A stretch of 56,905 nucleotides of DNA from Amphibiibacter pelophylacis (GCF_037688875.1 NZ_JAWDIE010000021.1:1-56905), one strand, 5' to 3'; positions 1 through 10,073 are shown, counted from the stretch's first letter. Numbers and translations: made by a program. Notes: generated by a model from the sequence alone, not told the origin.

Positions 1-1524
1 AGCACGCAGACCACCAGCGGCATCAAGTCGGGCGATGGCGGGTTTGATGTGCAGGTGAAGGGCAAAACCACGCTGGACGGCGCCGTGATCGCCAGCAGCG
101 ACAAGGCTGTGCAGGAGGGCAAAAACCGCTTCAGCAGCGAAGGCGGCACAGAGCTGAAGGACATCACCAACTCGGCCAAGTACAGTGCGGACAGCGTGAG
201 CGTTGGGGTGGGAATCTCTGGCGCCCCCAAATCCAAGGATGGCCCAGCCCTGAACAGCGCAGGAATAGGCACTGACAGCGGTAATGCCAGCAGCATCACC
301 AAAGCGGGTATCAGCGGCATTGCGGGCGATACTGCCGTGCGCAGCGGGGATGTGGGCAGCGGAATCAAGCCGATATTTGATGCCGACACAGTGCGCGCGG
401 ATGTGAATGCGCAGGGGGTGATTACGAAGGAATTTGGCCCCATCGCGGCCAAGGAATGGGGAAGTTACTCTAATCGGAAATTTGAGGAGGCGCTCAAGAG
501 CGGGGACGAAGACGAGGCTCGCTGCTGGGCACCCGATGGTGTCTGCCGTGCAGGAGGCCATGCTGTTATCGGTGGCCTAGGGGGCGGCGTAGCAGGTGCG
601 GCTGGTGCGGCTGGTTCTAGTGTGGCTTCTCCACACGTGCAGGCATTTCTGATAGATCAAGGGATACCAGCGCCAGCAGCGGGAGCCATTACGCAATTGG
701 CAGCAATCGGCGCTGGCAGCGCAGCGGGTGGAACTGCGGCTGGCGCGGGTGCTGCAAATGAAACCGGAAATAATGCGATTCTTGCTCTACCCCTTTTGGT
801 CGAGGGAGTGATCGCTGGAGGCAATGCAGCTATTCGTGTTTGCATCGCTTCCCCTGCCTGTGCCAATGCAGTGCGTCTGCTCGGAACCGCGACACTCGCC
901 AGGATGGCAAGCTTGCTGACGCCCGAAGAGCAGTCCCAGATTCCGGGATTTGGACAAGCCAGTCCGCTGCCGCCAGCAGCGCCGACAATAACGCCAGCAG
1001 ACGCTGTGCGTGAGTACGGGACTCCACCATTGAATGACCCCGATAGGCTCAGGGCTTGGTTGGGCAGTGTTCTGGACGGTTCGTCGGCAGACGAGGCCCA
1101 AAAATGGGCACAAGGGTTCATCAGCACGCTACCTGCTGCTCAGCAGCAAAGTTTGTCCGACCTCATCATGATGTCGGTGCACGATAATCAGGTGGCGGGA
1201 AACCGCCGAGAGCGTGAGGTTGCGGCTGACCTGCAGCGTCAATACCCACTGGGCAGTATTCAGAATCAGCAGTATCTTCGCGATAAAGACGGTAATATTG
1301 CCATTGATCCCAACACTGGAACTGGCCGACGATTGGATCATGTGGTTGTGATCGGCGGAAAGGTTGTTGATGTGGTTGAGACCACAAGCCCTAATGCGAA
1401 AAAAGATCGACAGTTATTGCATGAGCAGGAGACAAGAAGGGCTGGGGGTGTATATATTCGTGATCGTGATACAGGGGGATATATTGAAGTTCCGAAGGTT
1501 TCGCGAATTGAAAGGAGAGAGTGA
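1..1524 (+). CDS. cdiA: CdiA/FHA-type exoprotein, 3' part, with nuclease-like C-terminal toxin 1 (5' end outside window)
   Basis: The reading frame is already open at base 1, so this is the end of a longer gene; a GTG at 49 is only an internal codon. The first ~140 codons are FHA-type repeat that recurs at about 4229, 7910 and 19005. A glycine/alanine-rich pre-toxin region follows, ending at a degenerate VENN-like site (NETGNN, near base 765). The last ~120 residues form the toxin: Asp in RRLDH (base 1336) and Glu in VVETTS (base 1378), followed by GGVYIRDRDTG, match a PD-(D/E)XK-like nuclease family of CDI tips in which the usual ExK is ExT. DNase or RNase activity is inferred from motif only. 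Whether this is the tip of the expressed cdiA or another silent module cannot be decided here. Confidence 0.85.
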   Translation, partial: STQTTSGIKSGDGGFDVQVKGKTTLDGAVIASSDKAVQEGKNRFSSEGGTELKDITNSAKYSADSVSVGVGISGAPKSKDGPALNSAGIGTDSGNASSITKAGISGIAGDTAVRSGDVGSGIKPIFDADTVRADVNAQGVITKEFGPIAAKEWGSYSNRKFEEALKSGDEDEARCWAPDGVCRAGGHAVIGGLGGGVAGAAGAAGSSVASPHVQAFLIDQGIPAPAAGAITQLAAIGAGSAAGGTAAGAGAANETGNNAILALPLLVEGVIAGGNAAIRVCIASPACANAVRLLGTATLARMASLLTPEEQSQIPGFGQASPLPPAAPTITPADAVREYGTPPLNDPDRLRAWLGSVLDGSSADEAQKWAQGFISTLPAAQQQSLSDLIMMSVHDNQVAGNRREREVAADLQRQYPLGSIQNQQYLRDKDGNIAIDPNTGTGRRLDHVVVIGGKVVDVVETTSPNAKKDRQLLHEQETRRAGGVYIRDRDTGGYIEVPKVSRIERRE

Positions 1525-2424
1525 ATGTCTCGTATTGGCAAGATATTGAGTTACGAAGAAATGTTGGAAAAATTCCCCGATTGGATCCTTTGGGAGACTG
1601 ATTCATATTATCAGGAGTCGACTCCAGAGGCAACAGAGGCAAATCGAGTATTTCGGATAAAGGAAATAGGTAGCGTTGTTAAGTTTATTCAGGATCACGG
1701 CCTGACTCGTCATGTTTTGTGCACTACAGCGCCGGATATCCCTGATAACTTTTTCGTCTATCTGCGTGATATAACTCCGGAGGGATTGGACTTCTATCGT
1801 ACTGGTTATAAAAAATGGCTTGACCATATAAACCGTAATACGAATGCAGATCCATCGGACGTCAGAATCATGGAGAAGGCTTTGGCAGAGATGCGGGCCA
1901 AGGTGGCCATGGCAAAAAAACCGCTCCCTTCGCCTGTAAAAAGATCGAAATTATCGGCGTCTGAATCCGTAGAGGCGGATGAATTCATTCCCCTTGTGAA
2001 GTACGATGATGCAAGCTGGCACAGTGAAGGCGATTTTCCTTCTGACATTCCACCTGATGCGGCTGGAACACATATAGGAATGTTTTTTTCTTGGCTGGTA
2101 TTGAATAATATGACCAGCAATGATTACAAGGGTGCATTCGGCACAAATATTGATGAATTGAGGCAAAGAAATTTCACTCCAGGCGCTTATTTCTTGCGCT
2201 TTTGTGATGGAAAGTTTGTCAGCGATGACATCAATGCTGTTGGTAATAAATTTTCGGCATTTTATTACGATATGAAGCAGGGGGCCTATATAGCTGACTA
2301 CGAGTCCAGTGTTGCGGCAGGCTTATCCAGCACTTATTTAGTGCCAGACACATGGGAGACGTATGACAAGCTCGCTCCGGTAATTGAAGAGCGTTTTCAG
2401 GAGTGGAGCAAATGTCAAGGGTAG
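1525..2424 (+). CDS. Probable CDI immunity protein 1 (299 aa, two-part)
   Basis: The ATG follows the toxin 1 TGA directly, with AAAGGAGAG as ribosome-binding site, so the two are co-translated; position makes it the cognate immunity protein. It has no signal peptide or membrane segment, which fits a cytoplasmic partner for a nuclease. The N-terminal ~100 residues are unrecognised, a lysine-rich linker lies near residues 125-150, and the C-terminal half (YDDASWH..., THIGMFFSWL..., CDGKF, DTWETYD) resembles an uncharacterised domain that I remember as DUF7832. The DNA is far more AT-rich than the FHA sequence on both sides, as expected of an imported cassette. Function rests on context; the domain name is from memory. 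Confidence 0.75.
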   Translation: MSRIGKILSYEEMLEKFPDWILWETDSYYQESTPEATEANRVFRIKEIGSVVKFIQDHGLTRHVLCTTAPDIPDNFFVYLRDITPEGLDFYRTGYKKWLDHINRNTNADPSDVRIMEKALAEMRAKVAMAKKPLPSPVKRSKLSASESVEADEFIPLVKYDDASWHSEGDFPSDIPPDAAGTHIGMFFSWLVLNNMTSNDYKGAFGTNIDELRQRNFTPGAYFLRFCDGKFVSDDINAVGNKFSAFYYDMKQGAYIADYESSVAAGLSSTYLVPDTWETYDKLAPVIEERFQEWSKCQG

Positions 2425-2611
2425 ATGATATCGATGTTCATCCGCATAAAATAACGCTCTGAAGATACATCTGCGTGGTGACGGGCGTTACCCTGACCAC
2501 TGCCATACAGCTCGCGCTGAGCCACTCGGACGGCGAGAGCACGAGCAGCGCAACAGCCACATCAGCGGCAAGTGGATAGATCTGGCCTCTGGCGACAGCC
2601 TGAAGCTGAAT
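2425..2611 (+). other. Junction between immunity 1 and FHA module 2
   Basis: After the immunity 1 stop there are about 30 AT-rich bases and then GC-rich FHA-like sequence. The frame that becomes module 2 is open from just after an in-frame TAA near 2450, with no ATG, so module 2 appears to be a gene fragment fused here by recombination. I saw no convincing promoter or terminator. Confidence 0.5.
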
Positions 2612-5600
2612 GTGTCAGGTGGCCTGGTGAACTCCGGCACGCTGGCCGGGCGGCGCGTGGTGGACATCAGTGCAGGTGACGTGACGAACCTGGGCCGCAT
2701 CACGGGCCAGGACGTGGGCACCACAGTCCAGGCCGCAGGCGATATCGCCCTGAAGGCGGGCGGCGACATCAGTGGCCGTGCGGCCACGGTGTCCAGCAGC
2801 GCCGGGTCGGTGACGGCCGCTGGCCGGGATGTGAAGCTGGCCGCCGGGGAAAGCAGCAGCAGCTTCGACCAGGCGCAGCGCCACACCAGCTCCGGCTTCC
2901 TGAGCAGTACAACCATCGCCAGCCGCACGACGAGCGACCAGACGAAGGCTGTGGCCACCGAACTCTCAGGCCGCAATGTGGCCATCAACGCCAGCCGGGA
3001 CGTAGCGGTGACAGGCAGCAACGTCCTGAGCGATGCGGGCACGGCCATCACGGCCGGGCGCAACGTGGACATCACAGCCGCGACAGAAAACAGTGCCTCC
3101 AGCAGCGACTACAGCAAGCGCAGCAGTGGCCTGCTGGGCGGCGGAGGCCTCAGCCTCACCCTCGGTACGCGCAGCCAGAGCAGCGCCCAGAAGCAGGCCG
3201 GTGACACCGCCGCAGGCAGCGTCATCGGCAGTACAGGCGGCAACGTCAGCATCCAGGCCGGCCAGACCTACACGCAGACCGGCAGCGATGTGCTGGCCCC
3301 GCAGGGCGACATCGGCATCCAGGCGAAAAAGGTGGACATCACCGAGGCCCGCGAGAAGCGCAGCGACAGCAGCGAGCAGAAGTTCAGCCAGAGCGGTATC
3401 ACCGTGGCGCTGAGCGTGCCGGTGATCGAAGCCGTGCAGGGCGTGACGCAGATGGCCGGAGCGGTGCAGGCCACCCGAAGCGCCCGGATGCAGGCCATGG
3501 GCACGGCAATGGCGGCCGTCAAGACCAGCGATGCGCTGGATGCCGCAAAGGCGACGGCCCAGTCGCTGTCGGAGGGCAAAGTGCCTGATGGCGTCAGCCT
3601 GAGCGTGTCGCTGGGGAGCAGCCAAAGCCGCAGCAGCAGCACATCCACCAGCGAAAGCGGCCGGGGCAGCACGCTGGCGGCGGGCGGCAGCATCGCCATC
3701 CAGGCGACGGGCGCGGGCCAGGGCAGCGATCTGACCGTGCGCGGCAGCAGCGTCCAGTCGGGCGGCGACATTGCGCTCAAGGCCGACAACCGGGTGCGCG
3801 TGCTGGGCAGCCAGGACGAAACGCAGCAGGGCGGCAGCGACAGCTCGGGCAGCGCCGCCATCGGCCTGAGCGTGGGTCTGGGCGAGCAAAGTGCAGGCCT
3901 GTCGCTAAACCTGGCGGCCAGCCGCGCCCTGGGCAGCCGCAACGGCAGCGCGACCACGCAGCAGGACAGCACGGTCGCGGCGGGCAAAGCCCTGACGATA
4001 GACAGCGGTGGCGACACCGACATCCTGGGCGGCACGGCCAGCGGCGAAACCGTCAAGGCGCGGGTGGGCGGCGACCTGAACCTGGCCAGCCTGCAGGACA
4101 CGGCGCAGTTCAAGGAGGACAGCAAAAACGCCGGCTTCAACGCCAGCATCCCGATTCCGGGCATGTCCACGGGCACCGCCAGCGCGTCCCTCAGCGCAGG
4201 CAAAACAGCCCTCCGCAGCGACTACGCCAGCACGCAGACCACCAGCGGCATCAAGTCGGGCGATGGCGGGTTTGATGTGCAGGTGAAGGGCAAAACCACG
4301 CTGGATGGCGCGGTGATCGCCAGCAGTGACAAGGCTGTCACGGAGGGCAGAAACCGCTTCCGCAGCGAAGGCGGGCTGGAGCTGAAGGACATCACCAATT
4401 CGGCCAAGTACAGTGCGGACAGCGTGAGCGTTGGGGTGGGAATCTCTGGCGCAGCATCAAAGGACACCGGTGCCAAACCGGTCCAGAAGTCCGGCCCGGC
4501 GCTGAACGGTGCGGGCCTGGGCAGTGACAGCGGCAGTGCTGGCAGCGTGACTAAAGCGGGTATCAGCGGCATTGCGGGCGATACTGCCGTGCGCAGCGGC
4601 GATGTGGGCAGCGGGATCAAGCCGATATTTGATGCGGACACAGTGCGTGCGGATGTGAATGCGCAAGTGGTCATCACGAAGGACTTCAGCCCGGCCGCCA
4701 GCAATTACATCGGCAAAGTGGGTGACGGGCACCTCGATGAGGCAGCGGCGCTGGAGGTGCAGGCCACCCGGGCACGCGAAGCGGGCAACACGGAACTGGC
4801 TGACCGCCTGGCACTGCAGGCGCAGGAACTGAAAGACAACTGGGGTCCTGACGGCAAACTGCGGGTGCTGGCACACATGGCAGTGGGCGCACTGGCAGGC
4901 GGGGTGGATGGCGCTGTGGGCGCTGGCGCGGGGACGGTGACGGCCCCGGCCGTGATGGCACAGCTTGAGAAGTCGGGTTTGCCGGAGGATCTGGCCAAAG
5001 GAATCGTGGGCGCAGCCAGCACGACGGTGGGCGCCATCGCGGGCGGCACGGCGGGCGGTGCTGCGGCGATGAATGAGGTGGCGAATAACTATCTGGATCA
5101 TCACCGGCGTGGCAACATGCTGAATATGTCTGAAGTCGAACAGTTCCAGAAGGCTTCGGAAAGCTGCAGCAAAACGGGCGATCCTGACGCGTGCGGTAAG
5201 GTCAAGGAGTTGACAGCGCTGTCGCAAGGGAGAGATCGCAAGCTTGGCGCGGCCTGCGGTGGCGGTCCCGAAGCCAGTTCGGTGGCCTGCAACAGCCTTA
5301 TCCAGGATGCAGTCGCTAAGGGGAATATCACTAAAGGCAAATCAGGGGAATTTGTTTGGGCGGATAGTCCGAATGCCAGCTTTCCGCTGAACGTCGCAGT
5401 TGCTGGGCCACCGTCCCAAAGGGAGGATTTTCATTCTCGGGCGGCAAGGAGCACTGCAACTGGTACTCTTCTGTTGCTACCCGGCCCCGAAGATTTTGTG
5501 CTCGGAGCGGTACTGGCCACAAAAACAGGCCAGATGATTGCAGAGGCTGCACTGGTCGGTGGGCAAAAAGTTTGGCGATTTGTCGATGGAGCGACTGCGA

Positions 5601-6142
5601 AGTTTGGGTCCAAGGAAGCGGAGGCGATTGCTCGTGCACGAGTCGAGAACAACTTTTCCCGTGATGCAGGTGTTGACCCCTATGCAATCACTACGCCCAA
5701 GATAAGCAGTGCTCCCACTGCCAATGGTACAGCGGATGCTGCAAGCGGTGCAAGGTTGGCTGAAGACCTCCGACATTCAGAGCTGAACGCGATTCTGAAC
5801 GCGATTGCCGTGAAGGATCCACGTTTAGCTGCCGCAGTGCGTGGAGGAGGTGACTTGGCAGTTTCTAACAGGCACGGTGAAGTAAATTTTGGCATTGGTG
5901 AATCTACGGCAGGCGAGGCGGATCGCTTGGGTAAGATTTGGGTAGGTCAGGATGCTAGATTTGTTAGTAATCAGGAGCAGTGTCCGGGATGTTTGGTTAG
6001 CTCGGATGGTACTCGCTTGTACAGGCCGCCGGCTCAAAAGACAAGAGCATCATCTGTATTAAATCCAACCGGAATTCAGGCGAATTTTGTAACATTGAGA
6101 AATGGGAAAGTGCTGACAAATGGGCACTTGAATATCAAATGA
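2612..6142 (+). CDS. Orphan CdiA/FHA module 2, C-terminal toxin 2
   Basis: A 1176-codon frame from a GTG, but the same frame is open back to about 2453 without an ATG, so this is a displaced 3' fragment of a cdiA gene rather than an independent secreted protein: no signal peptide, no TPS domain. Residues 1 to ~700 are haemagglutinin repeats, nearly identical in blocks to modules 3, 5 and 6. The pre-toxin ends at NEVANN (near base 5080), where similarity to the other modules stops. The last ~75 residues (GKIWVGQDA, SSDGTRLYRPP, QANF, NGHLNI) match a widespread C-terminal tip of haemagglutinin-type toxins whose activity I do not know. Expression probably needs recombination onto a full cdiA. 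Confidence 0.8.
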   Translation: MSGGLVNSGTLAGRRVVDISAGDVTNLGRITGQDVGTTVQAAGDIALKAGGDISGRAATVSSSAGSVTAAGRDVKLAAGESSSSFDQAQRHTSSGFLSSTTIASRTTSDQTKAVATELSGRNVAINASRDVAVTGSNVLSDAGTAITAGRNVDITAATENSASSSDYSKRSSGLLGGGGLSLTLGTRSQSSAQKQAGDTAAGSVIGSTGGNVSIQAGQTYTQTGSDVLAPQGDIGIQAKKVDITEAREKRSDSSEQKFSQSGITVALSVPVIEAVQGVTQMAGAVQATRSARMQAMGTAMAAVKTSDALDAAKATAQSLSEGKVPDGVSLSVSLGSSQSRSSSTSTSESGRGSTLAAGGSIAIQATGAGQGSDLTVRGSSVQSGGDIALKADNRVRVLGSQDETQQGGSDSSGSAAIGLSVGLGEQSAGLSLNLAASRALGSRNGSATTQQDSTVAAGKALTIDSGGDTDILGGTASGETVKARVGGDLNLASLQDTAQFKEDSKNAGFNASIPIPGMSTGTASASLSAGKTALRSDYASTQTTSGIKSGDGGFDVQVKGKTTLDGAVIASSDKAVTEGRNRFRSEGGLELKDITNSAKYSADSVSVGVGISGAASKDTGAKPVQKSGPALNGAGLGSDSGSAGSVTKAGISGIAGDTAVRSGDVGSGIKPIFDADTVRADVNAQVVITKDFSPAASNYIGKVGDGHLDEAAALEVQATRAREAGNTELADRLALQAQELKDNWGPDGKLRVLAHMAVGALAGGVDGAVGAGAGTVTAPAVMAQLEKSGLPEDLAKGIVGAASTTVGAIAGGTAGGAAAMNEVANNYLDHHRRGNMLNMSEVEQFQKASESCSKTGDPDACGKVKELTALSQGRDRKLGAACGGGPEASSVACNSLIQDAVAKGNITKGKSGEFVWADSPNASFPLNVAVAGPPSQREDFHSRAARSTATGTLLLLPGPEDFVLGAVLATKTGQMIAEAALVGGQKVWRFVDGATAKFGSKEAEAIARARVENNFSRDAGVDPYAITTPKISSAPTANGTADAASGARLAEDLRHSELNAILNAIAVKDPRLAAAVRGGGDLAVSNRHGEVNFGIGESTAGEADRLGKIWVGQDARFVSNQEQCPGCLVSSDGTRLYRPPAQKTRASSVLNPTGIQANFVTLRNGKVLTNGHLNIK

Positions 6143-6495
6143 GTGAGATCATATTTCATGGGGTGTGGTGCTATGATGTTGACTTTGAGAATTTTGTGCC
6201 GGAGCTTCCTCATAACTTCTATCGTTCAATTAACGTAGAGGTTGGTCATAAATCCCTGGCAACCAAAAGTACATTCTCTGTAACCGTTTGTTCATTTACG
6301 TGGCTTGCGCATCACTATAGTAATGAGGGGCCGCAATGGGGGCGGCATTTGTTATTGGTTGGTCAATACAATGCTGAAGAAATTCGGAAGGCTATTACGG
6401 AGCGTGTGTTGCAGTGCTCTCGACCGACATGGGAGAAGTCTCTAGAAATGTTATGTCGATACTTTATTTGGGAGTTTGAAGATTATGTTCCATAG
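6139..6495 (+). CDS. Imm8-family immunity protein (partner of toxin 2)
   Basis: 118 aa, starting at an ATGA overlap with the toxin 2 stop. The sequence follows the Imm8 (immunity protein 8) pattern: an N-terminal strand region, TVCSFTWLA in the middle, then GRHLLLVGQY and a C-terminal helix ending WEFEDY. It has no signal peptide, so it should act in the cytoplasm on toxin 2. Base composition is AT-rich compared with the flanking FHA sequence. Family assignment is by recognition of the conserved WLA, GRH and WEFEDY positions. Confidence 0.8.
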   Translation: MSEIIFHGVWCYDVDFENFVPELPHNFYRSINVEVGHKSLATKSTFSVTVCSFTWLAHHYSNEGPQWGRHLLLVGQYNAEEIRKAITERVLQCSRPTWEKSLEMLCRYFIWEFEDYVP

Positions 6496-6641
6496 TTTTT
6501 GATTGGGTGGCGGACGCGCGCCCAGATATTCCTGACGCACACTCAGACTGCCAAGATGCGTGCCGAAGTGGCAACCTGCACGGCGAAGGCATCCGGCTGT
6601 TCGGATGATGACGCAGCACGACCAGCGACCAGACGAAGGCT
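6496..6641 (+). pseudogene. FHA remnant at the module 3 junction
   Basis: GC-rich FHA-like sequence lies out of frame up to the TGA at 6609-6611. From 6612 it matches the SDQTKAV region of modules 2 (near base 2932) and 5 (near 13780) and leads directly into module 3. The abrupt start of similarity marks a recombination breakpoint. Confidence 0.5.
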
Positions 6642-9600
6642 GTGGCCAGCGAAATCTCGGGCCGCACTGTGGCGATCAACGCCAGCCGTGACGTGGCGGT
6701 GACGGGCAGCAACGTCCTGAGCGATGCGGGAACTGCGATCACGGCCGGGCGCAACGTGGACATCACCGCCGCGACAGAAAACAGCGCCTCCAGCAGCGAC
6801 TACAGCCAGCGCAGCAGCGGCCTGCTGGGCGGCGGCCTCAGCCTCACCCTGGGCACGCGCAGCCAGAGCAGCAACCAGAAGCAAGCCGGGGACAGAGCAG
6901 CGGCCAGCACCATCGGCAGCACGGGCGGGGATGTGGTCATTAAGGCCGGTCAGACCTACACGCAGACGGGCAGCGACGTGCTGAGACCAGCGGGCGACAT
7001 CGACATTCAAGCAAAGAAAGTGGACATCACCGAAGCCCGCGAGAAGCGCAGCGACAGCAGCGAACAGAAGTTCAGCCAGAGCGGCATCACCGTGGCGCTG
7101 AGCGTGCCGGTGATCGAAGCCGTGCAGGGCGTGGCGCAGATGGCCGGCGCGGTGCAGGACACCCGAAGCGCCCGGATGCAGGCCATGGGCACGGCGATGG
7201 CGGCCGTCAAGGCCAGCGATGCGCTGGATGCCGCAAAGGCGACGGCCCAGTCGCTGAACGAGGGCAAAGTGCCTGATGGCGTCAGCCTGAGCGTGTCGCT
7301 GGGCCGCAGCCAAAGCCGCAGCAGCAGCACATCCAGCACCGAAAGCGGCCGGGGCAGCACGCTGGCGGCGGGCGGCAACATCGCCATCCAGGCGACGGGC
7401 GGGGGCCAGGGCAGCGACCTGACCGTGCGCGGCAGCAGCATCCAATCCGGCGGCGACATTGCGCTCAAGGCCGACAACCGCGTGCGCGTGCTGGGCAGCC
7501 AGGACGAAACGCAGCAGGGCGGCAGCGACAGCTCGGGCAGCGCCAGCATCGGTCTGAGCCTGGGCATCGACGGCAAGGGCAAGGCGGGCTTCTCCCTGAA
7601 CCTGGCGGCCAGCCGTGCCCTGGGCCACCGCAACGGCAGCGCGACCACGCAGCAGGACAGCACGGTGGCGGCGGGCAAAACGCTGACGATAGACAGCGGT
7701 GGCGACACCGACATCCTGGGCGGCACGGCCAGCGGCCAAACCGTCAAGGCAAGGGTGGGCGGGGACCTGAACCTGGCCAGCCTGCAGGACACGGCGAAGT
7801 TCAAGGAGGACAGCAGAAACATCGGCTTCAACGCCAGCATCCCCCTGGTGGGCAGCGGCGGCAGCGCGTCGGTCAGAGCGGGCAAAACAGCCCTCCGCAG
7901 CGACTACGCCAGCACGCAGACCACCAGCGGCATCAAGTCGGGCGATGGCGGGTTTGATGTGCAGGTGCAGGGCAAAACCACGCTGGATGGCGCGGTGATC
8001 GCCAGCAGTGATGCTGCGGTGGCTCAGGGCAGAAACCGCTTCCGCAGCGAAGGCCGCACAGAGCTGAAGGACATCACCAATTCGGCGAAGTACAGCGCGG
8101 ACAGCGTGAGCGTTGGGGTGGGAATCTCTGGCGCAGCATCAAAGGACACCGGTGCCAAACCGGTCCAGAAGTCCGGCCCGGCGCTGAACGGTGCGGGCCT
8201 GGGCAGTGACAGCGGCAGTGCTGGCAGCGTGACTAAAGCGGGTATCAGCGGTATTGCTGGAGATACTGCCGTGCGCAGTGGCGATGCGGGCAGCGGGATC
8301 AAGCCGATATTTGATGCCGACACAGTGCGCGCGGATGTGAATGCGCAGGGGGTGATTACGAAGGAGTTTGGCCCCATTGCGGCGAAGGAATGGGGCACTC
8401 TGGCAAACAGCATGGCGCAGAAGGCGCAGGCGGAAGGCCGTGAGGAGGATGTCCAGAAATGGGCGGGAGGCGGTACTTACCGCGCGGCAGGCCATGCAGT
8501 GCTGGGTGGCTTGACAGGCGGCACGGCCGGTGCTGTGGGCGCATCGGCGTCCAGCCTTGCCGCGCCAGTTCTTGGGGACGTTCAGTCCAAACTGGCTGCG
8601 GGGCTTGCGAGTGCAGGCCTGTCTGACAAGCTGGCCCAATCCCTTGCGGGCACCACGGTGGCGACGGCTGCGGGCGTGACGGGTGCTGTGGCCGGTGGCA
8701 CTGCGGCGGGCACGGCGTCGCTGAACGAGGATGCGAATAACAGGCAGCTGCATCCGGATGAAGTTGATTGGATCAAGAAAAACGCTGTGGTGTTTGCCAG
8801 CAAGGAAAATATTCCGCTGGACGTTGCCGAGAAACGGCTGGCCCAGCAAGCCGCACGCGACACGGATTTCTTGCGCTACTTGACTTTGCAGGATGGCGGA
8901 CCAAGTATTGGCCGCACGGATGCTGCGGCTGAGAAGTTTCTGGCCGGCAACAGTGACACATTTGTCAGTGAAGAAGGTAATCGGCAAAAGCTATTCACTA
9001 CAACGGGAAATCAGTATCTTCGGCCTGAAATGTACGGACCAGACACCGATATGGCGTTTGTGCAGAAAAACATTCTGCCAGGTACAACCCGCACGCCGGG
9101 TCAGGGCTTGAAAGACGCTGCTGGGCAGGTTGGCCGGACTGTGGCGAACGACCCAGTGAGCGCTGCGAAGGCGGCGGGTCAAGCCGGTTGGAGCGTTGTT
9201 GGGTCATTGGCGGGCGGCGCAGTGGATTGCCTGGGATCGCCCATTGACTGTGGTGTCAAGACGCTGAAAAGTGCCGCAGATAGCTTGAGTAACACGGGCC
9301 AGGCGCTGGGTGAAGGCGCGGCGACGTTGCTTGATCCAGCCAGCCGCAAGCTGCTGAATGATCTTTACGGTCAGGATATGACGGGTGCACAGGCGGTTAT
9401 TACAACAGGGCGTGGGCTGGCTGCGATCACTGGGGCTGCTGCGGTTGCCAAGACCGTTGTCGCTGTGGGTGATGTGGCGGCTGGAGCGACAGGAAAAACT
9501 GTCGCAGTCGGCAAGGATATAGCGAGGATATTTGATAATGACCCAGCCAAATTGCCCGTTATTGAACCAGCTCCGGGAGGATTTATTAACTCGTCGAAAA

Positions 9601-10073
9601 TTAGAGAGAGTGATCGAATTGTAGATCTTCCAGATTCTGTGACTTTGAAGCAGGCTGATTTGGCAATTATTTCTGATAAGTCCAAAGGAGGGGTGCTAAG
9701 GGAAGAGATTTCCGATGCTTATTTTCTGAAGGATGGCTTTACCAAGCTGGACAGGAAATGCGGCTCCAACTGCTTTGATGGCGTTTATACAAAAAATGGT
9801 GAAATTTATATTGTCGAGGTGAAGCCATTGCAAGAACACGGAGCACTAAAGCTATCGTCGGGAGATAAGGGGACCGGGCTGCCTGTTCAAATGTCTGATG
9901 CATGGGTTGAGAACCGCATTGATGCTCTTTCCAGAGCAGGCAGTGCCTCGGCAAGGGAAACGGCTGAAATTCTGAAAAATGCTAAAAAATCTGGAGTTGG
10001 GATTAATAAAATTGTTGTTGGCGTCGACGATCGTCGAATGATGACAGTGAGTCTTGGGAAGGTGAACAAATGA
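6642..10073 (+). CDS. Orphan CdiA/FHA module 3, PD-(D/E)XK-like nuclease toxin 3
   Basis: 1143 codons from a GTG; homology already begins at 6612. FHA repeats fill residues 1 to ~570, almost the same as modules 2 and 6. The pre-toxin domain ends in NEDANNRQLH (near base 8730), the VENN-type boundary. A second spacer of ~300 residues rich in Ala and Gly leads to the toxin in the last ~130 residues. There Asp1046 (CFDGVY) and Glu1059-x-Lys1061 (VEVK) form a classic PD-(D/E)XK nuclease signature, followed by QMSDAWVENRI. A close copy of this tip lies at 38797-39203. There is no secretion domain, so it is probably a silent donor for the upstream cdiA. Substrate (DNA, tRNA or other) cannot be told. 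Confidence 0.82.
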   Translation: MASEISGRTVAINASRDVAVTGSNVLSDAGTAITAGRNVDITAATENSASSSDYSQRSSGLLGGGLSLTLGTRSQSSNQKQAGDRAAASTIGSTGGDVVIKAGQTYTQTGSDVLRPAGDIDIQAKKVDITEAREKRSDSSEQKFSQSGITVALSVPVIEAVQGVAQMAGAVQDTRSARMQAMGTAMAAVKASDALDAAKATAQSLNEGKVPDGVSLSVSLGRSQSRSSSTSSTESGRGSTLAAGGNIAIQATGGGQGSDLTVRGSSIQSGGDIALKADNRVRVLGSQDETQQGGSDSSGSASIGLSLGIDGKGKAGFSLNLAASRALGHRNGSATTQQDSTVAAGKTLTIDSGGDTDILGGTASGQTVKARVGGDLNLASLQDTAKFKEDSRNIGFNASIPLVGSGGSASVRAGKTALRSDYASTQTTSGIKSGDGGFDVQVQGKTTLDGAVIASSDAAVAQGRNRFRSEGRTELKDITNSAKYSADSVSVGVGISGAASKDTGAKPVQKSGPALNGAGLGSDSGSAGSVTKAGISGIAGDTAVRSGDAGSGIKPIFDADTVRADVNAQGVITKEFGPIAAKEWGTLANSMAQKAQAEGREEDVQKWAGGGTYRAAGHAVLGGLTGGTAGAVGASASSLAAPVLGDVQSKLAAGLASAGLSDKLAQSLAGTTVATAAGVTGAVAGGTAAGTASLNEDANNRQLHPDEVDWIKKNAVVFASKENIPLDVAEKRLAQQAARDTDFLRYLTLQDGGPSIGRTDAAAEKFLAGNSDTFVSEEGNRQKLFTTTGNQYLRPEMYGPDTDMAFVQKNILPGTTRTPGQGLKDAAGQVGRTVANDPVSAAKAAGQAGWSVVGSLAGGAVDCLGSPIDCGVKTLKSAADSLSNTGQALGEGAATLLDPASRKLLNDLYGQDMTGAQAVITTGRGLAAITGAAAVAKTVVAVGDVAAGATGKTVAVGKDIARIFDNDPAKLPVIEPAPGGFINSSKIRESDRIVDLPDSVTLKQADLAIISDKSKGGVLREEISDAYFLKDGFTKLDRKCGSNCFDGVYTKNGEIYIVEVKPLQEHGALKLSSGDKGTGLPVQMSDAWVENRIDALSRAGSASARETAEILKNAKKSGVGINKIVVGVDDRRMMTVSLGKVNK

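Noticed and set aside
2966..3889. Long minus-strand open frame of 307 codons opposite module 2
   Set aside because: Ala/Arg/His-rich shadow of GC-rich FHA repeats; similar shadows lie opposite modules 3 (6543-7739) and 6 (17929-19536). No domain or ribosome-binding site.
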